Shown one piece after another: positions 1 to 12,854 of a stretch of DNA of 64,000 nt. The translations under genes and the position numbers were made by a program. Every line of letters starts with the position of its first letter. The first letter of the stretch is position 1. Location of the stretch: positions 40,819,628 through 40,883,627 of the forward strand of contig CM022670.1 in the NCBI GenBank assembly GCA_012295275.1, given 5' to 3'. Source of the stretch: Chrysomallon squamiferum (lineage: Eukaryota > Mollusca > Gastropoda > Neomphalida > Peltospiridae). The notes beneath the pieces were generated by a model, which was not told the origin of the DNA, made no database searches, and worked only from the letters and a program-made list of their open reading frames with translations.

Positions 1-376
1 TCTGTTGTTACATAAGTTGACGATACTGTAATATTTATGTCATTTACTGCTACTGGTTTGAAATATATTTTGATACATTAAAAAATAAACATTAATGCCA
101 CCAAGATAAAAATTAAGAATTTTTTCAAGAGGCAGGTTTAGATCAAATGTTTGGTTTATATATATGTATATATATAACAAGAGAAATATAATTGATGTCG
201 AGGTTATACGCTTTCTACTACGTAATATGTCTTGTGTCAGAAAACTCGTTTTAAATCATATTTTACATGTTGTTTCGGTCTGTGAGTTATCTATATACCA
301 TGTTAGGTTGTTTATAATATTCCCAACGACGACAACAAAAATAATAATAAGGATTACAACTACAACAATATAACTG

Positions 377-418
<42 letters not shown>

Positions 419-1109
419 CAACAACAACGTATCTTACAGTCATGAAACTTCATTTTCAACACATCAGTTTATGACATTAGATACTAAAAATGTTAACACA
501 TAAGTCACCGTGGTATACTGCTTGTCAAACCAGTTTGAACTACGCATTAGGTATCCTGTCAGTTTTATCTATGCAGATGATATCATACCAGTGTCAAATA
601 TGTATTAGGTGTGAGACTTCAAAAGAAGATCTTTACAAAGGAAGAATAAACGCAGAAAAATGCACTTTCGGATGTTAATACTATCAAAGTGAAGAAATAT
701 GATGCAAAGCAAAATCGTGATCAGGGTAATAATTACATGCTAATATAAAAGTGAACCGCCCAGCTAAGAATATATATATATACAGATAGAGATATAGATA
801 CAGATATAGATATAGATATGAACGGTCACCAACTATAATATTTTAACTAATATCTTCTGTCTCCCAGCAAACTAATTATGAAAATCTGCATGTTTATAAA
901 GAATAAACTGATATTAATGAAAATGTCTTGTATTTCACTATATTCACCCTAAAATTACTAGCTAACTAAGGATGTTAGGCTGTTCATTTTAAAAAGGCAC
1001 AAACACTGCAGGTTGGTTTAAATACTAACATTCCTGTTGCCTTTACCACTCCTACTACAGTTCCTATTACTCTTACTGCTACAAGTACTGCTGTTACTAT
1101 TACTACTAC

Positions 1110-1144
<35 letters not shown>

Positions 1145-1400
1145 GCATTACTACTAGTAGCTCTATCAATAGTGGCAGTGGCAGTAGTAGTAATAAATAC
1201 GACGATAATGAAAAAAATAATTTTGTTTATAATAACAATAACTGCAATTAATCGCATTACAATTTATAATTTCGTTTCACCACCACCACCACAACAATCA
1301 CTATTGTCGTCTTTACTATTTTCAGTGCTAATTATTACTTTACCTCTAACAACATAATTGGTAACTGGTATTTGACACCATGTCCCTGTATGTTTGGAAA
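1..1400. other. AT-rich upstream sequence with microsatellites
   Basis: I see no supportable gene here. The stretch holds an (AAT)n tract near 381-414 followed by an (ACA)n run, an (AT/GATA)-type run near 770-820, and an (ATT/AAT)n tract near 1108-1141 inside a trinucleotide-rich zone (1060-1340). The open frames through these tracts encode only homopolymeric Leu, Ile, Tyr or Thr runs and are repeat artefacts. Confidence 0.6.
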
Positions 1401-2124
1401 TGCTGACAGAGGGATAAGAAAAACAAATATTGATGGTATTATATCAAGAACTCGATAGCTGTGTTTTGATACCTGTGTGGTAATGGGTCGTCATTGCGGA
1501 TATTAAACTGTCAAATCCAATAACTTGTTGCGAAACACGAGACTCTCTACAACAGCCAGACACGCTTTAACGGCCACCGAAACAAGAAATCTCTGCTTTT
1601 AATTTAAAAAAACCTCCACGCACACGGGATTCGACGAATACTCGGTAGTAAGCGATACGGTTAGAGAGATTTGCTCAAAGATATCTCCGTTGTTTTCAAG
1701 AGAGTCTGTTTATGCTGGTTTCATCGTACTGCGATCTCACGTTTCAGCCAGTCTTCCGAATAGGGCCGACCAGTGGCGAGGTTAATAATAAACGTCGGGG
1801 TGTACAAAAGGTGCGCCTTTGAGCAATTAAATCAACTCATCTTCTGACAGACAGACCCGAGTCTCTCAATTGAGCGTTTTCGTGGGATAGGGTTTCACGC
1901 CTTTTTGTGAACACGATTGCGTACGATATTCGTATTTAACCTTATACTCCAACAGCCATCAGTTGTTAACACAATCAGATAAGTTCATCAATCACGACCA
2001 AAAAAGAAAAAGAAAAAGGAAAAAAAATAAAAAGAAAAAAATAAAAAACGAGGTATAAAAGGTACGAGAAGCCATTTTTCATAGGAGTGGTTATAACGAC
2101 ACCTCTTCGAGAATATCACCCACT
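1401..2124 (+). promoter_or_regulatory. 5' flank and core promoter of NIDO gene copy 1
   Basis: This flank is less repetitive and more GC-balanced than its surroundings. A TATA-like TATAAAAG lies at about 2055-2062, roughly 65-70 bases before the start codon at 2125, so transcription would begin near 2085-2095 and leave a short leader. The leader around 2070-2124 is partly conserved before copy 2 (about 12570-12622), where the TATA match is degraded into an A-rich run. The TATA position is seen; its use as promoter is inference. Confidence 0.5.
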
Positions 2125-2305
2125 ATGTTGAATGTAAGATTATTTTTGGTTTTTGTCGCCGTTGTTGAAATTGTCGCTGCAGTGGATTTGTATCCGTACG
2201 ATACGCCAGAAGATATAAGTTTGAGAAGTTCTAGTCCTGCCGTGTCGGTGCAGCCTCCGTTTCAATTTTATGGAAAAGTCTACAATTCTTTCTACGTAAG
2301 TTAGA

Positions 2306-2337
<32 letters not shown>

Positions 2338-2703
2338 ATAATAATATCATGATCAGCAACAACAAAAACAACATTACTAATAATAATAGTATTATTATTG
2401 TTATTATTATTATTATATAACAATGATGGTAGAGATAAATATTGATGATAATATTTAGTGACAATGACGAAAATCACATAAAATAAATTCAGATTAAAAA
2501 CAGAGATATACAAATTATTTCGTTTTGTATAATCATAAGTAAAACATAGTCACTGAAATTTATTTTTACTTGAGCTTATTAAAAACATCTTAAAGATCCC
2601 ACTGATACTCATTAACTGGATATCATAGAAAGTTTTTATTGTAAAACCATCAGTGATAATATTCTAAGGCCTATTTCACGTTAAGCGTTCATAAATACGA
2701 GAC

Positions 2704-2739
<36 letters not shown>

Positions 2740-5700
2740 GATTATTATTATTATTATTACTGCATTTATGGCAACACCTCATAACAATTACAGCTTGTAT
2801 GAAAGGGACATACTAATTACTTTGGTTAATTAATATTTAATATAACGCAGATAAAATATCCAAACAGTTAAAGGGCCTGCAAGTAAAACATGGTATGAAT
2901 ATATCCTGATCAGGTTTTGACGACAGTCACAACGTAATCATTTTGCATGAGACGCCATTAACATAATTAACTTTGATGAAAATGGTGTCATTCAGAGAGG
3001 AACTGGATGTTTGTTTATAACGCTCTGGTTCATGGATCTCTGTGTAAATTGTGAAACATTTTTAAAAAGACTTTTTGCAGTTTCAGAATTAATAAACAAA
3101 TAAATAAATAAATAAACAAATAAATAAATAAATAAATGAGTTAGTAGACAAACAACAAAGTACTTTAGTAAATAAGTAAGTACAATTATCATATTGATTT
3201 ATTAATAAGTAAGTTAGTACACAAACAAAAATCTTAGTAAATAAGTAATTACATACGTTAATTAATTAATTAACAATAAGTTAGTAGACAATCAAACAAG
3301 TAAGTAAGTAAGCAAGCAAGTAAATAAGTAAATTGTATTAGAAAATAAATCAGTTAAACACTTTTCGTATGCATTAGTCTGTAACATGAAGTTCATTTTC
3401 AGACGTGATCTCACTCTTACTGGAAAGAAAAAAAATATGTTACAGAGAAGTTCTTCTTTTATCGCTATAGTTAATAATTAGAAAAAATAAAATAAAATAA
3501 ATAAATAAATAAATAAAATTAGTTTTAGAAAATATAAAGAAAACAATTAAAAACTGAATTAACAGAAATAAAAAAAATCAAAGAATGTACTTGGAATACC
3601 TTTAGGTAGCCTGGCAGCAATATAGCAAGTGCATTTTTATTTAATTTTATATTAAATTTTTAAAATTTATTTATTTACTTATATATAGTGGTAGTAGTAG
3701 TAGTGGTAGCAGTAGTAGTAAGCATAGCAGTAGTAGTAACTAGTAGTGGTAATAATTGTAGTTATTTATTTTTATTATTGTTGTGTTCTTGATGTTGCTA
3801 TTACCAGAAGTAGTGGTAGTAATTATAGTTTATTTATTTATTTATTATTGTGTTGTTGTTCTTATGTTAGAGGTAGTGATTGTAATTGTAGGTTATTTAT
3901 TTATTCATTTATTTATTTATTACTGTGTTTTGTTGTTGTTGTTAGAATTAATCGTAGTGATTGCAGTTTATGTATTTGATTATACATATGAAGCGAAGAC
4001 AGCAATGATTTTAATGATCACAGTAATAAATAAACTACAAACATCACCGCGAACTAACAACGATAGATCCCGTGACTTTACAGCTGTGAGAGATGTGGTC
4101 TGTCCACAGGGCTACATCTTACGCTTTGATCGATGTTCAGTCTGTACACTACGTTTTCTACTCACGTATCTGTGTTGTATAAAAAGAGACTGATAGAAAG
4201 AGGTGATATATCAAACATACTACAGAGATTTTATCATTGACGCATTGACAATTCAAGCGTGAGATTTGCTAGATGATATCTTTGTTAGCACGTTCTCCTT
4301 TGTCAGTAGGCTTGTGTCATACAACACTGAACTCTTTCTTTACTTCGTGCGATTCTCATAAACAACAGTTTATTTGCTTTTTACTGTTGCTCGTGATGGC
4401 ATCATCGAGATTATTTAAGATTAAACTGGTGAATTGTAAGTCATGTTATTCAAATTTGTGTGTTAGAAGATGGGACAAGGGCGCAGGACATAAGGCACTG
4501 GAAATATTTTTTTTATTATTTTTTTTATTTACTTTCTTACATATTTATATATCAGCATTTCTTTTTTTTTATATTTGCTATTTTTTATATTATTATTTGT
4601 TAGATTATTATAATTTAAAAAAGTATATTTTTGTTATATTGTTGTTGACGGCTATGTAAGCTGTTTCTATTACTCATACATTTCTCGTTATGAATAGACA
4701 GATCACATATCACCACGTAATTAGATAAACGCAACATTATTGTACACCACTGACCTCTCCTTACCTCGCCAGTGCCCCCTACCGAGAAAACAGTGTGTCA
4801 CACTGACATTTTTAATAACCAGTCGATTTCTATGAGTAAATTAATTTCATAAATATACCAAACTCGACCAACGGTGAGGAAGAAAAGTAGATGATAGTCG
4901 TGCAGTACACCGAAGTTCACGAGACTTTGCTTTTCTCCAACGAAGTCTCAGCTACAGTTTCCCAAGATTCCTTATGTCCACCGAAATTCAAATTACAAGA
5001 TTGTACGCATGTCCGCCGACTGTTCAAGTACAGCTCACGAGACTGTACTTTGTGGCTGATGGGATGGACTATATGTATATGTTGTTTGTGTATACGTATC
5101 TCTCTATATGTATGTATGAATGTAGGGATTATGTAAGTATGTATGATTTATGAAGGTAAAACGGTCGTAATTTATCATCATTACCACACAGTAATTGTAT
5201 ACCCAGCTGTTTTCAGCGTGGATTATCACAGTTCTTTACAGAGGCATTGATGTGGTTATACGATCACACAGACTTTTTGTGTTTTCTGCTATCTCGACTC
5301 ATCTCTGTGTCGCTAAAATTCATTATAAGACATTATTATCTGGTAACTGTATATTAACTGTACACTTGCTGTTATAATTTAGGGTTGTTATTGTTATGAT
5401 TATTATCGGCGCAGTATTTATTTATTTATTTATTTTATTATATATATTTTTTTTAAAGATAAACATAGATGGTTCAGTAAGCTTCGGAGAAACGGCAGAT
5501 TTTACAAAAACTACAATGAATGCTGTGACTGTCGTACCAGCCGTGTGTGCTTTTTGTGCTGATATTTATAAAAAAGCTGACACCAGCATAATTTACAGAA
5601 TTACAAACGATTCAAGCCTGCTGACAGACATTGCACAAGCAGCTGGACAGTTTGAAATGTTCCAACCTTCTTTCCATCCAGTTTCTGCCTTAGTAGTCAC

Positions 5701-5916
5701 GTGGGAAAACGTTGGTAATATAAACGACAAGCCACTCGAGGTAAATAATATCTGTTTTGACTTTATTTTATATATTTTTTTATACCAGACAGAGCAGTCT
5801 AGACTATCTTGAAGAAAATTAATACCAGTAATTTTGTGGCTATATTTTTCTCTCAAAGATTCCATTAAAGTATACCCCGTCATTAGTATCATTTAAAATA
5901 CTATATATATATCGTG

Positions 5917-5958
<42 letters not shown>

Positions 5959-7610
5959 CAATAAATTTTAACCATTTTTCGGGTATTGCATCTTTTTATT
6001 TTAATCCTTTCATGTAAAGTCTGAAAAATTCCCAGATACTAATCCTTATACATTGTGTTAACAATGATATCCCATAATTATAATTATTATTAGTGGAATT
6101 AATAGTGATTTAAATAAGCAAAAATAAGAAAACTTAAATTAAACAGGAACTGCTGATGTTATATAACCAGCATTATTTCTTGGTATAATTTTTCTGTTAT
6201 TGAATATTTCGTAGATAGAAATAAAACTTAGAGAGAAATAAATTTTCTAAATTCATTGTTAGTGATAGTAACCAAATTCTAACATTAAAACGTTCAGTGT
6301 TTTCACGTAATCAAAAATCTAAGGAAAAAAATAGATAGGAAAATCTCCAGAATAATGCAGTTTAATGTGTTATTACAGACGAACACGTTCCAAGCAGTTT
6401 TGGCTCATGACGCTGAAAAGTCACTGGTGATGCTAATGTACAAAAGAATGACTTGGATTATCGACACTAAAGATCTTTCAGCAGACTATCCTAATTGGGA
6501 CCCTTCCACGGTACCCATTAGAACTCAGGTTGGTATGTGCGTGCGTAGGTGTTTGATTAATGTATGTGTGTATCTTCGTATTTGTGAAAATATGTATATA
6601 TGTATGTATATGTATGTGTTATGTGTGTTTGTGATTTTGTGCGTATGTGGAGACACGTAAGCACGTAGTGAAGGATACTTTCAGAGATATGAATCGTTTA
6701 CCACTACCGTGTTATGATGATGTTATGAAAATATGTTTATCACAGGCTGGTTTCCTTACTGATGACAGCAAAAAGTACTATCTTCTTGATGGGTCAAGGT
6801 CAGAGGATTTACTCAACGTCACTCATAATTCGAACATAGGAATTCCTGGAAAGTACTTGTTTCGAGTAGATACGGATATAATGGAACCAGTTCGTATAAG
6901 TAAGTTACATATTTGCATATATTAATTATATCTTAAATAGCTATAGTCTATACTTTAGATAATTCTCCTAACCTTAATATCCAAGTACACAAAAGCTCGG
7001 TACTATTTCATTATTTGTATAAAAGATTTATTAACCTTTGAAGAGAATTCTATTGAAGATTATAAGAAAGAAACGTATATGTATTGTAACGAAGAAAAAA
7101 TGAAATATTTTATTTCAAAAGAACAGTTTTGAATGACAGAAAAAATCTTTTCACAGTTACTGTAATGGTAATATTTCGGCTGATCTACTTCCTTGAAAAC
7201 CGACAGATCTGCACTGTAAAGTTAATAATAAAAATAATAATAGTATTTGTGTTAACTAAGAATTACCAGTCATGTGTGTCATAGAAAAACTAAAGTTATT
7301 CAATGATATTTCATCCTGATCTAAATTTATATATCTATTAGCATAATAATATTTTAATATATATGGACACTAATAAATAAATAAATAAATAAATAATAAC
7401 AAAATATAAGGTAAATAATAAACAAATAAATAAAAAATGCATTGACACACACACTCACACAGAGACACAGATTATTATTATTATTATTATTATTATTATA
7501 CTTCTATTTCAGCAACAGTGACAACGACCCCAGGACAGTCTACAGGCACTAGTATTGGCATGACCGCAGTTGTCATACTTTGTCTTTTATCTTTTATTCT
7601 TTGCTACTGA
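2125..7610 (+). CDS. NIDO-domain cell-surface protein, copy 1 (intact, 5 exons, GPI-type terminal exon)
   Basis: Exons are 2125-2295, 5459-5740, 6379-6528, 6746-6899 and 7513-7610. All have GT-AG junctions and together encode 284 residues ending in TGA at 7608-7610. Residues 1-20 form a signal peptide (MLNVRLFLVFVAVVEIVAAV). The rest matches the NIDO (extracellular nidogen-like) domain of nidogen, alpha-tectorin, MUC4 and SUSD2: FYGKVYNSFY with GSVSFG, then ALVVTWENVGNIN, NTFQAVL, TWIIDTKD, and finally a Tyr-Leu-rich strand followed by IGIPGKYLFRVD. Sequons NDS and NVT are visible. The last exon gives a short Thr/Gly/Ser linker and a hydrophobic tail (MTAVVILCLLSFILCY) that ends at the stop with no cytoplasmic residues, as expected of a GPI-anchor signal. 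No EGF, AMOP or VWD domain follows, unlike large NIDO proteins. A candidate poly(A) signal AATAAA lies at 7730-7735. Domain assignment is firm; GPI anchoring is inference. Confidence 0.85.
2296..5458 (+). other. Intron 1 of NIDO copy 1
   Basis: It begins with GTAAGT and ends TTTAAAG. It holds a (CTA)n tract just after the donor (2305-2338), (TTA)n at 2705-2756, AAAT/AAAC and AAGT runs at about 3090-3340 and a TAG/TTAT-rich zone at about 3690-3960. Two long blocks are shared with the same intron of copy 2: about 3960-4210 with 13935-14180, and about 4670-5400 with 14270-15090. The last 270 bases (5130-5400) also recur in copy 3 (19890-20150). No exon is supported inside. Confidence 0.6.
5741..6378 (+). 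other. Intron 2 of NIDO copy 1
   Basis: The donor is GTAAAT and the acceptor TTACAG. The intron contains a (TG)n microsatellite at about 5917-5957. The rest is AT-rich with no coding signal. Confidence 0.55.
5917..5957 (+). repeat. (TG)n microsatellite
   Basis: About 20 TG dinucleotides in intron 2 of NIDO copy 1. Confidence 0.95.
6900..7512 (+). other. Intron 4 of NIDO copy 1
   Basis: The donor GTAAGT at 6900 follows codon phase 1. A block at about 7030-7220 is clearly related to 22005-22160 in copy 3, which shows that copy 3 arose from the whole locus and not from a processed transcript. A (TTA)n tract at 7472-7499 sits just before the acceptor, as it does in copy 2. Confidence 0.55.
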
Positions 7611-7973
7611 AGTTCTTTTTCTTTTCTTTCTTCTTCTTCTTTTTTTTTTTTTAAATTAAACAAGAAAGAAAGGAATAACCCCAGACATTTATACAGTAAT
7701 GTAGAACAAACAAACAAAAAGTTGATAATAATAAATGTAGTTAAAAGGTGAAGGACTGCTTTATATTACTGCATGTTTTAATCCTTGAAAGATATATTAA
7801 AGAAGAAAGTTATATACGATTATTAATTAATTAATTAACTTATTTATTTATTTATTTATTTATTTATTATTCGGTGAAGGAATGCTTTCTATCATTGCAT
7901 GTTTTAATCCTTGAACGATATATTAAATCAGAAAGATTTATAGCAATTATTAATTAACTTATTTATTTATCTG

Positions 7974-8005
<32 letters not shown>

Positions 8006-9803
8006 GATACATACATATATGTTGGATATTCTGGTATATATGTTGGTGTTAATAGTTACTGTAACTATTATTATTTTATTATTTGTAAGAATATTATCAA
8101 AGCTGCAATATTCAGTTTTCATTTAATAAATAAATAAAATTGTGTTGTTAAAAAGAATGAACTTTGAATTTCAGAATTTTTATGTACATTTATTCACTTA
8201 TAACAATATATCTGTGACAAATATACATAAAGCTTTGGGACAATTATTATGTTATTGCAAATTCATCGTAGTTTTATTTTTTCATACATACGTACACACA
8301 CGCACATATTACGTTTAATGTTTTATCATGTAGAATTTTAAGAGTCAGTGCACATGAATAAATAACTAAGCATAATAATGACAAAGGTAGGCTTATCTGC
8401 TCGCTAATTTACTATATAGTGAAAAATGCCATTTGTAAATTATTTATGATTAAAATTATGATAATGTCAGCTTATTACACTTTTTACATATTATTTCTAG
8501 TTTACTTTTCATCTCTAGATGTTCTTTTTCATTTGTGGTCATTATTATTTCTTTCATTATTTGTGTAATCGATGTTGTTGTAGTTTTTATTATTATTATT
8601 ATTACTATTATTAAAATGATGATTATTGTTATTATGATTATGATGATGATGACGATGATGATGATTATTATTATGATTATGATTATTATTATTATTATTA
8701 TTACGTTTTGGTTTTAATTGTTTTTATTTTTATTATTATTTTATTCTCGTTATTTTGTTATTGCACCAGTTATTTAATAAAAGATGCTATGAATATAATT
8801 ACTATTGTCTGTTATCAGTTTTATTATTATTATTATTACTGTTATTGCTGATACCCAGCAAGTAACAAAATTAACATTTCAATAACAACGGATATACTGT
8901 GCATGATATATATAAAAAAATTAGTAACTAAAGTATGCTTCAGCTTGCTTATATTGTAAACTGCTATACATGTTACAGATATTCATATGAAGTTAACAGG
9001 TATCATATAGTTTTGTACCACTTGAGAGTGAAAAAAGAATGCCATGGCTCACTGAACTGCTAATCATATGCCTTTTACCTAGCATATAATAATGGACTCG
9101 TCTTCCCAGTTGTTACAGACCTTTACTCTAGTTGTACAAAAATCGATGAAGAAAAATTTGTACCAAATATATAAAAATTAGGATTATTTGCATCTCTTGA
9201 AGGATATTTTCCTGAGTTATTAATATTATTATTGCATTTAGCTGTATTAAGCGAAAATAACTTGGTCGTTGTTGACTGTCACACTTAATATAGGTTTTCT
9301 TAATTGGTACCTAAGCTGATTGTGTGACAACTGGACTGTTAACAGATGTAAGACGCTTGCTGCTAATCAAACAGAAACACCTGATTGTGGATTTCCTACC
9401 GCGCAGGAGGCATTATCACAATATTAACGTTATTTAATTTTAAAGTTGCTACTTTGGTGTGTGATCTTTGCAATGCAGTGATCTACAGCGAGAAAATTCT
9501 ATGCGCTTATTTTAATTATTATTTTGTTTGTTCTTGTTTTAGTTTTTTATTATATATTTATAATTGAGTGTTAAAGGTGAATAAGTTTATCGATGAATTC
9601 AGCGGACTTCTGCGATAAGTTTGGCAGCCGCGAGTTTTGCAAAGTAAAGTTGACAGTATTTCGCCGTTTTTACCTTTTCTTCGAACTTCCTTCTTCGTAG
9701 CCTGTCACGCGAAAGTAGAATTATATATATATATCTTGTTGATGGGGGGTTTTAAAAATTTTTAATCCAACAAATTTGATTTTTTATTTAATTTAAATTT
9801 CAG
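7611..9803 (+). other. Interval between the two terminal exons of NIDO copy 1
   Basis: It contains the 3' UTR of the short isoform, then two diverged tandem copies of about 90 bases (near 7735-7810 and 7866-7940, both reading GCATGTTTTAATCCTTGAA), a CTGT tetranucleotide run near 7972-8002 and a TTA/ATG-rich zone at 8580-8710. The block 8285-8480 is collinear with 17075-17270 downstream of copy 2. No coding exon is supported until 9804. Confidence 0.5.
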
Positions 9804-10087
9804 AATCAACATTAGAAACATCGACAACAACAGAAGTTACTTCAACATCAGCATCATTTAGATCACCAACGTCAACACAAACAACACCAACTTCTGGAAC
9901 AATATCAAAAGCAACAAAAAAGATGACGCTGCCAACGTCACAACAACAGACTCATCAACCACTGTCAACGGGCGCCTACATCGGCATCGGACTTGGCGTA
10001 CTAGCAGTTGTGATAATTTGTGCTATATATATCTTTGTTATTAAAACAGTTTTACTGAAGAAGAACAACCCCTCTCCAATCAAATAA
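9804..10087 (+). CDS. Alternative terminal exon of NIDO copy 1: Ser/Thr-rich stalk, TM helix, basic tail
   Basis: A polypyrimidine/TTTCAG acceptor ends at 9803, and the exon reads open to TAA at 10085-10087. Entered in phase 1, exactly as left by the donor of exon 4 (last base 6899), it adds 94 residues. About 58 Ser/Thr/Pro/Gln-rich residues resemble a mucin-like O-glycosylated stalk. They are followed by a glycine-containing transmembrane helix (IGIGLGVLAVVIICAIYIFV) and a short tail beginning KTVLLKKNN. A poly(A) signal AATAAA lies at 10121-10126. Joined to exons 1-4 it would give a type I transmembrane protein of about 346 residues. The compatible phase and position make it the alternative to the exon at 7513-7610. 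It could instead be the last exon of a separate decayed copy. I see no second set of upstream exons between 7610 and 9804, which argues against that. Confidence 0.6.
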
Positions 10088-10294
10088 TTATTAAAAAAAA
10101 AAAAAAAAAACGTAATTAGAAATAAACAAAATAAACTCATAAATATTTTTACAGTGTACATGTTAAAGATAATAATAATAATAATAGTAATAATAATAAT
10201 AATAGCAAAACGGCCCAGAAAAAAATGTTTAAAACCTACCTAATGCACTTCATTTTATGTGTATGTTATAGAGACACAAACGGCATTACACAGT

Positions 10295-10480
10295 TATTTG
10301 CAGACGACACTTGATTGACAGGTGTCACCGCAGTGCAGTTAGTCACATGATTATGGAGCTGTAGTAGGTAGTTTCGAACAGCAATTAAATATTAAAACTG
10401 AAGTTAAATTACATTTCACTAACAGCCATTTTCAATATCTTAATTTTTTTAATTTTTTTTTAATTTTTTTTTTTGCGCTT
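10295..10480 (+). repeat. Segmental repeat flanking the NIDO copies (unit A)
   Basis: This segment contains ACACTTGATTGACAGGTGTC followed by ACCGCAGTGCAGT and recurs at 18090-18260 with a few substitutions and small gaps. It lies just downstream of the copy 1 terminal exon and at the matching place after copy 2, so it marks the 3' edge of the duplicated unit. Confidence 0.7.
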
Positions 10481-10912
10481 TTGAGCTGGTTTTTAACCAG
10501 AAGAAGAAAACATTATTATTATTATTGTTCACCTAATGAGTATATTTATAATTTAAGTTATAGATGTTTCTACATATTAGTTTCTGTTTCGTTCTAACCT
10601 GTGTGCAGTTAATCTGAAATAAGTTCTATGTAAAAATGTTAAAAGAAAACAACAAACTGAATATGGATGCTTGTATCAGTAACTTCATTATTATAAGCTA
10701 AAAATAAATAAATAATAATAATAATAATAATAACAGCTGACTATTAAAAAAATAACAACAACAACAACAACAATACAAAATTTAAATATTAAAACTGTAA
10801 AGCAGGCTAGTTCAGTTACAATGAATCTAAATTACAAAATAAAAATGCTTTATACAAATACAAATTGACTTGTGTTACATTTACAAAACATTGTGATACA
10901 CTAAGTGTGATT

Positions 10913-10913
<1 letters not shown>

Positions 10914-10977
<64 letters not shown>
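10914..10977 (+). repeat. (GA)n microsatellite
   Basis: About 32 uninterrupted GA dinucleotides. Arg-Glu and Ser-Leu open frames on the two strands come from the repeat and are not genes. Confidence 0.95.
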
Positions 10978-10982
<5 letters not shown>

Positions 10983-12268
10983 TAGAACAATACAAATTAA
11001 AATATTTTCCGCACAATTTAGTATTGATTTTATTCAAAACAGTGGTACCTGTCTTTAGCAGCAGCCAGATGAGTGCCCCCTCCTCACCCCTCGCTTTGTA
11101 CGGACACGTTCCGAGTGTTTGTCTATGGCCATATCCTTTACATCAGCGGAGAGCAATTTTAAAATTAATATTCGATCCAAGCATCATGATTGGGATTTGT
11201 TTTCTGGACTGCACAATGCATACAGGGAACGTTGTTTTTGACGAATCACAAGAGACCGCGAACAACAATCGGTAAATTGTTCGAATTCAATTCATTTGGT
11301 ACATAATTTTGATAATTCTAGCATTGAACATCATTCCATGCATATTTATGTTTTAGCGGAATTTTGAAGAGAAAAAGATGATGCGAATGGCACAAAGTGA
11401 AGCTCTATTCGCGTTTCAAACACTATATTTTGTAAAACATAGACTTATTATTATTATGACGTAAAAAATATGTTTTATTCACATCAATCAATAAATGCGA
11501 TGTGTTTGCGTACGCACGCACACAGACACACACACAAAAAAACAAGTAATGAAAAAAAAAAAGACACACACAAAATATCCAGAGAATAGAAATGTTTACA
11601 ATTGACATTCTTCACATCTTCATGTAATACGTCACCGAGTAGAATTGAAATATATGTAGCATGTAACAGGTGAATATGGTATAAAATCTATCATATTAGA
11701 CATCTAACTTTTTTTTAAGGGTTTTAAGTCTGTATTTATTCAGAGGAACACACACATACATAGGTACCAGGGATCGTGGGATAAACCAACATGGGCGAAA
11801 TACTCGCCTTGTTGTACTAAACTCCGCCTTATTTTTAACCCACGGCGAAGTCTCAGTTTATTGGGTTTTTTAAATTTATTTATTATTTTTAATTATTTAT
11901 AGTTATTATTATTATATTTTTGATATAACTGGAAGTTTAAAGTTACGACACATTTTGCCTCCATTTTGTCCAAAGATCACGTGAACACATGTTGCTATAG
12001 GCCAGCAGACTTCCGTTATTTCCGTCAAATTACGGTTATTAATAAATCAGGGGATGAGTTGCATGAACAGCTGTAAAAGCGCATAGTTTATTCTGAAATT
12101 CAACAGCTGTGAATAATTCTAACGAAGTGTGTCTAATAATGGAATTGTAATTTTTTAAACAACCAAATGATTCAACAGATGGACTTTTGTCTGTATATTT
12201 TTTAAACAGCAATAAAATACACAACTCGAATTAATTTGACCATAAATATGCACAGGTAACTAAATAAA

Positions 12269-12306
<38 letters not shown>

Positions 12307-12793
12307 CACACACACACATATATATATATATATTACAAATTATTGTAGATTTAGATTAAATATTCAGTATTTACATATTGAACATTGATCACGATCGGAA
12401 AAGAATAAAATAAAATAAAAAGATAAAGGAAAAAAGATGTAATGAAGGAATAAAATAAACAAGCCATTTTCGTGTTTTATATGAATGCATATTAATGAGC
12501 AATAAAGTTTCAAGCTAATGAAACACAAAATAAAAATAAAAATAAAAAGGAATAAAGAAGCAATTTTTCATAGCAGTGCAGAGTATACAACCACAATATC
12601 ATTTCAAGAAATATCACCGACTATGTTGCATCTAAAATTATTTTTTGTTTTTGTCGCCGTTGCTGAAACTGTCGCTGCTGTGGAGTTGTATCTGTATGAT
12701 CCGCCAGAAGGTAAGAGTTTGATAATGTCTACTATTAGTATGTCGGCGAAGCCTCCGTTTAAACATTTTGGAAAAGACTACAATTCTATCTCC

Positions 12794-12801
12794 GTAAGTT
12801 A

Positions 12802-12854
<53 letters not shown>

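Larger units (their letters stand above)
10088..12622. other. Intergenic spacer between NIDO copies 1 and 2
   Basis: After the poly(A) signal there are AAT and AAC trinucleotide runs and a (GA)n tract at 10914-10977. A short stretch of mixed composition follows (11040-11280) whose open frame I do not recognise and do not annotate. Then come an (AC)n tract at about 12273-12318 and A-rich sequence leading to copy 2. The block at about 10295-10480 is repeated at 18090-18260. Confidence 0.5.

Noticed and set aside
10865-11275. 136-residue plus-strand open frame after the GA tract
   Set aside because: The first part is repeat. The remainder has no recognisable domain or splice support.
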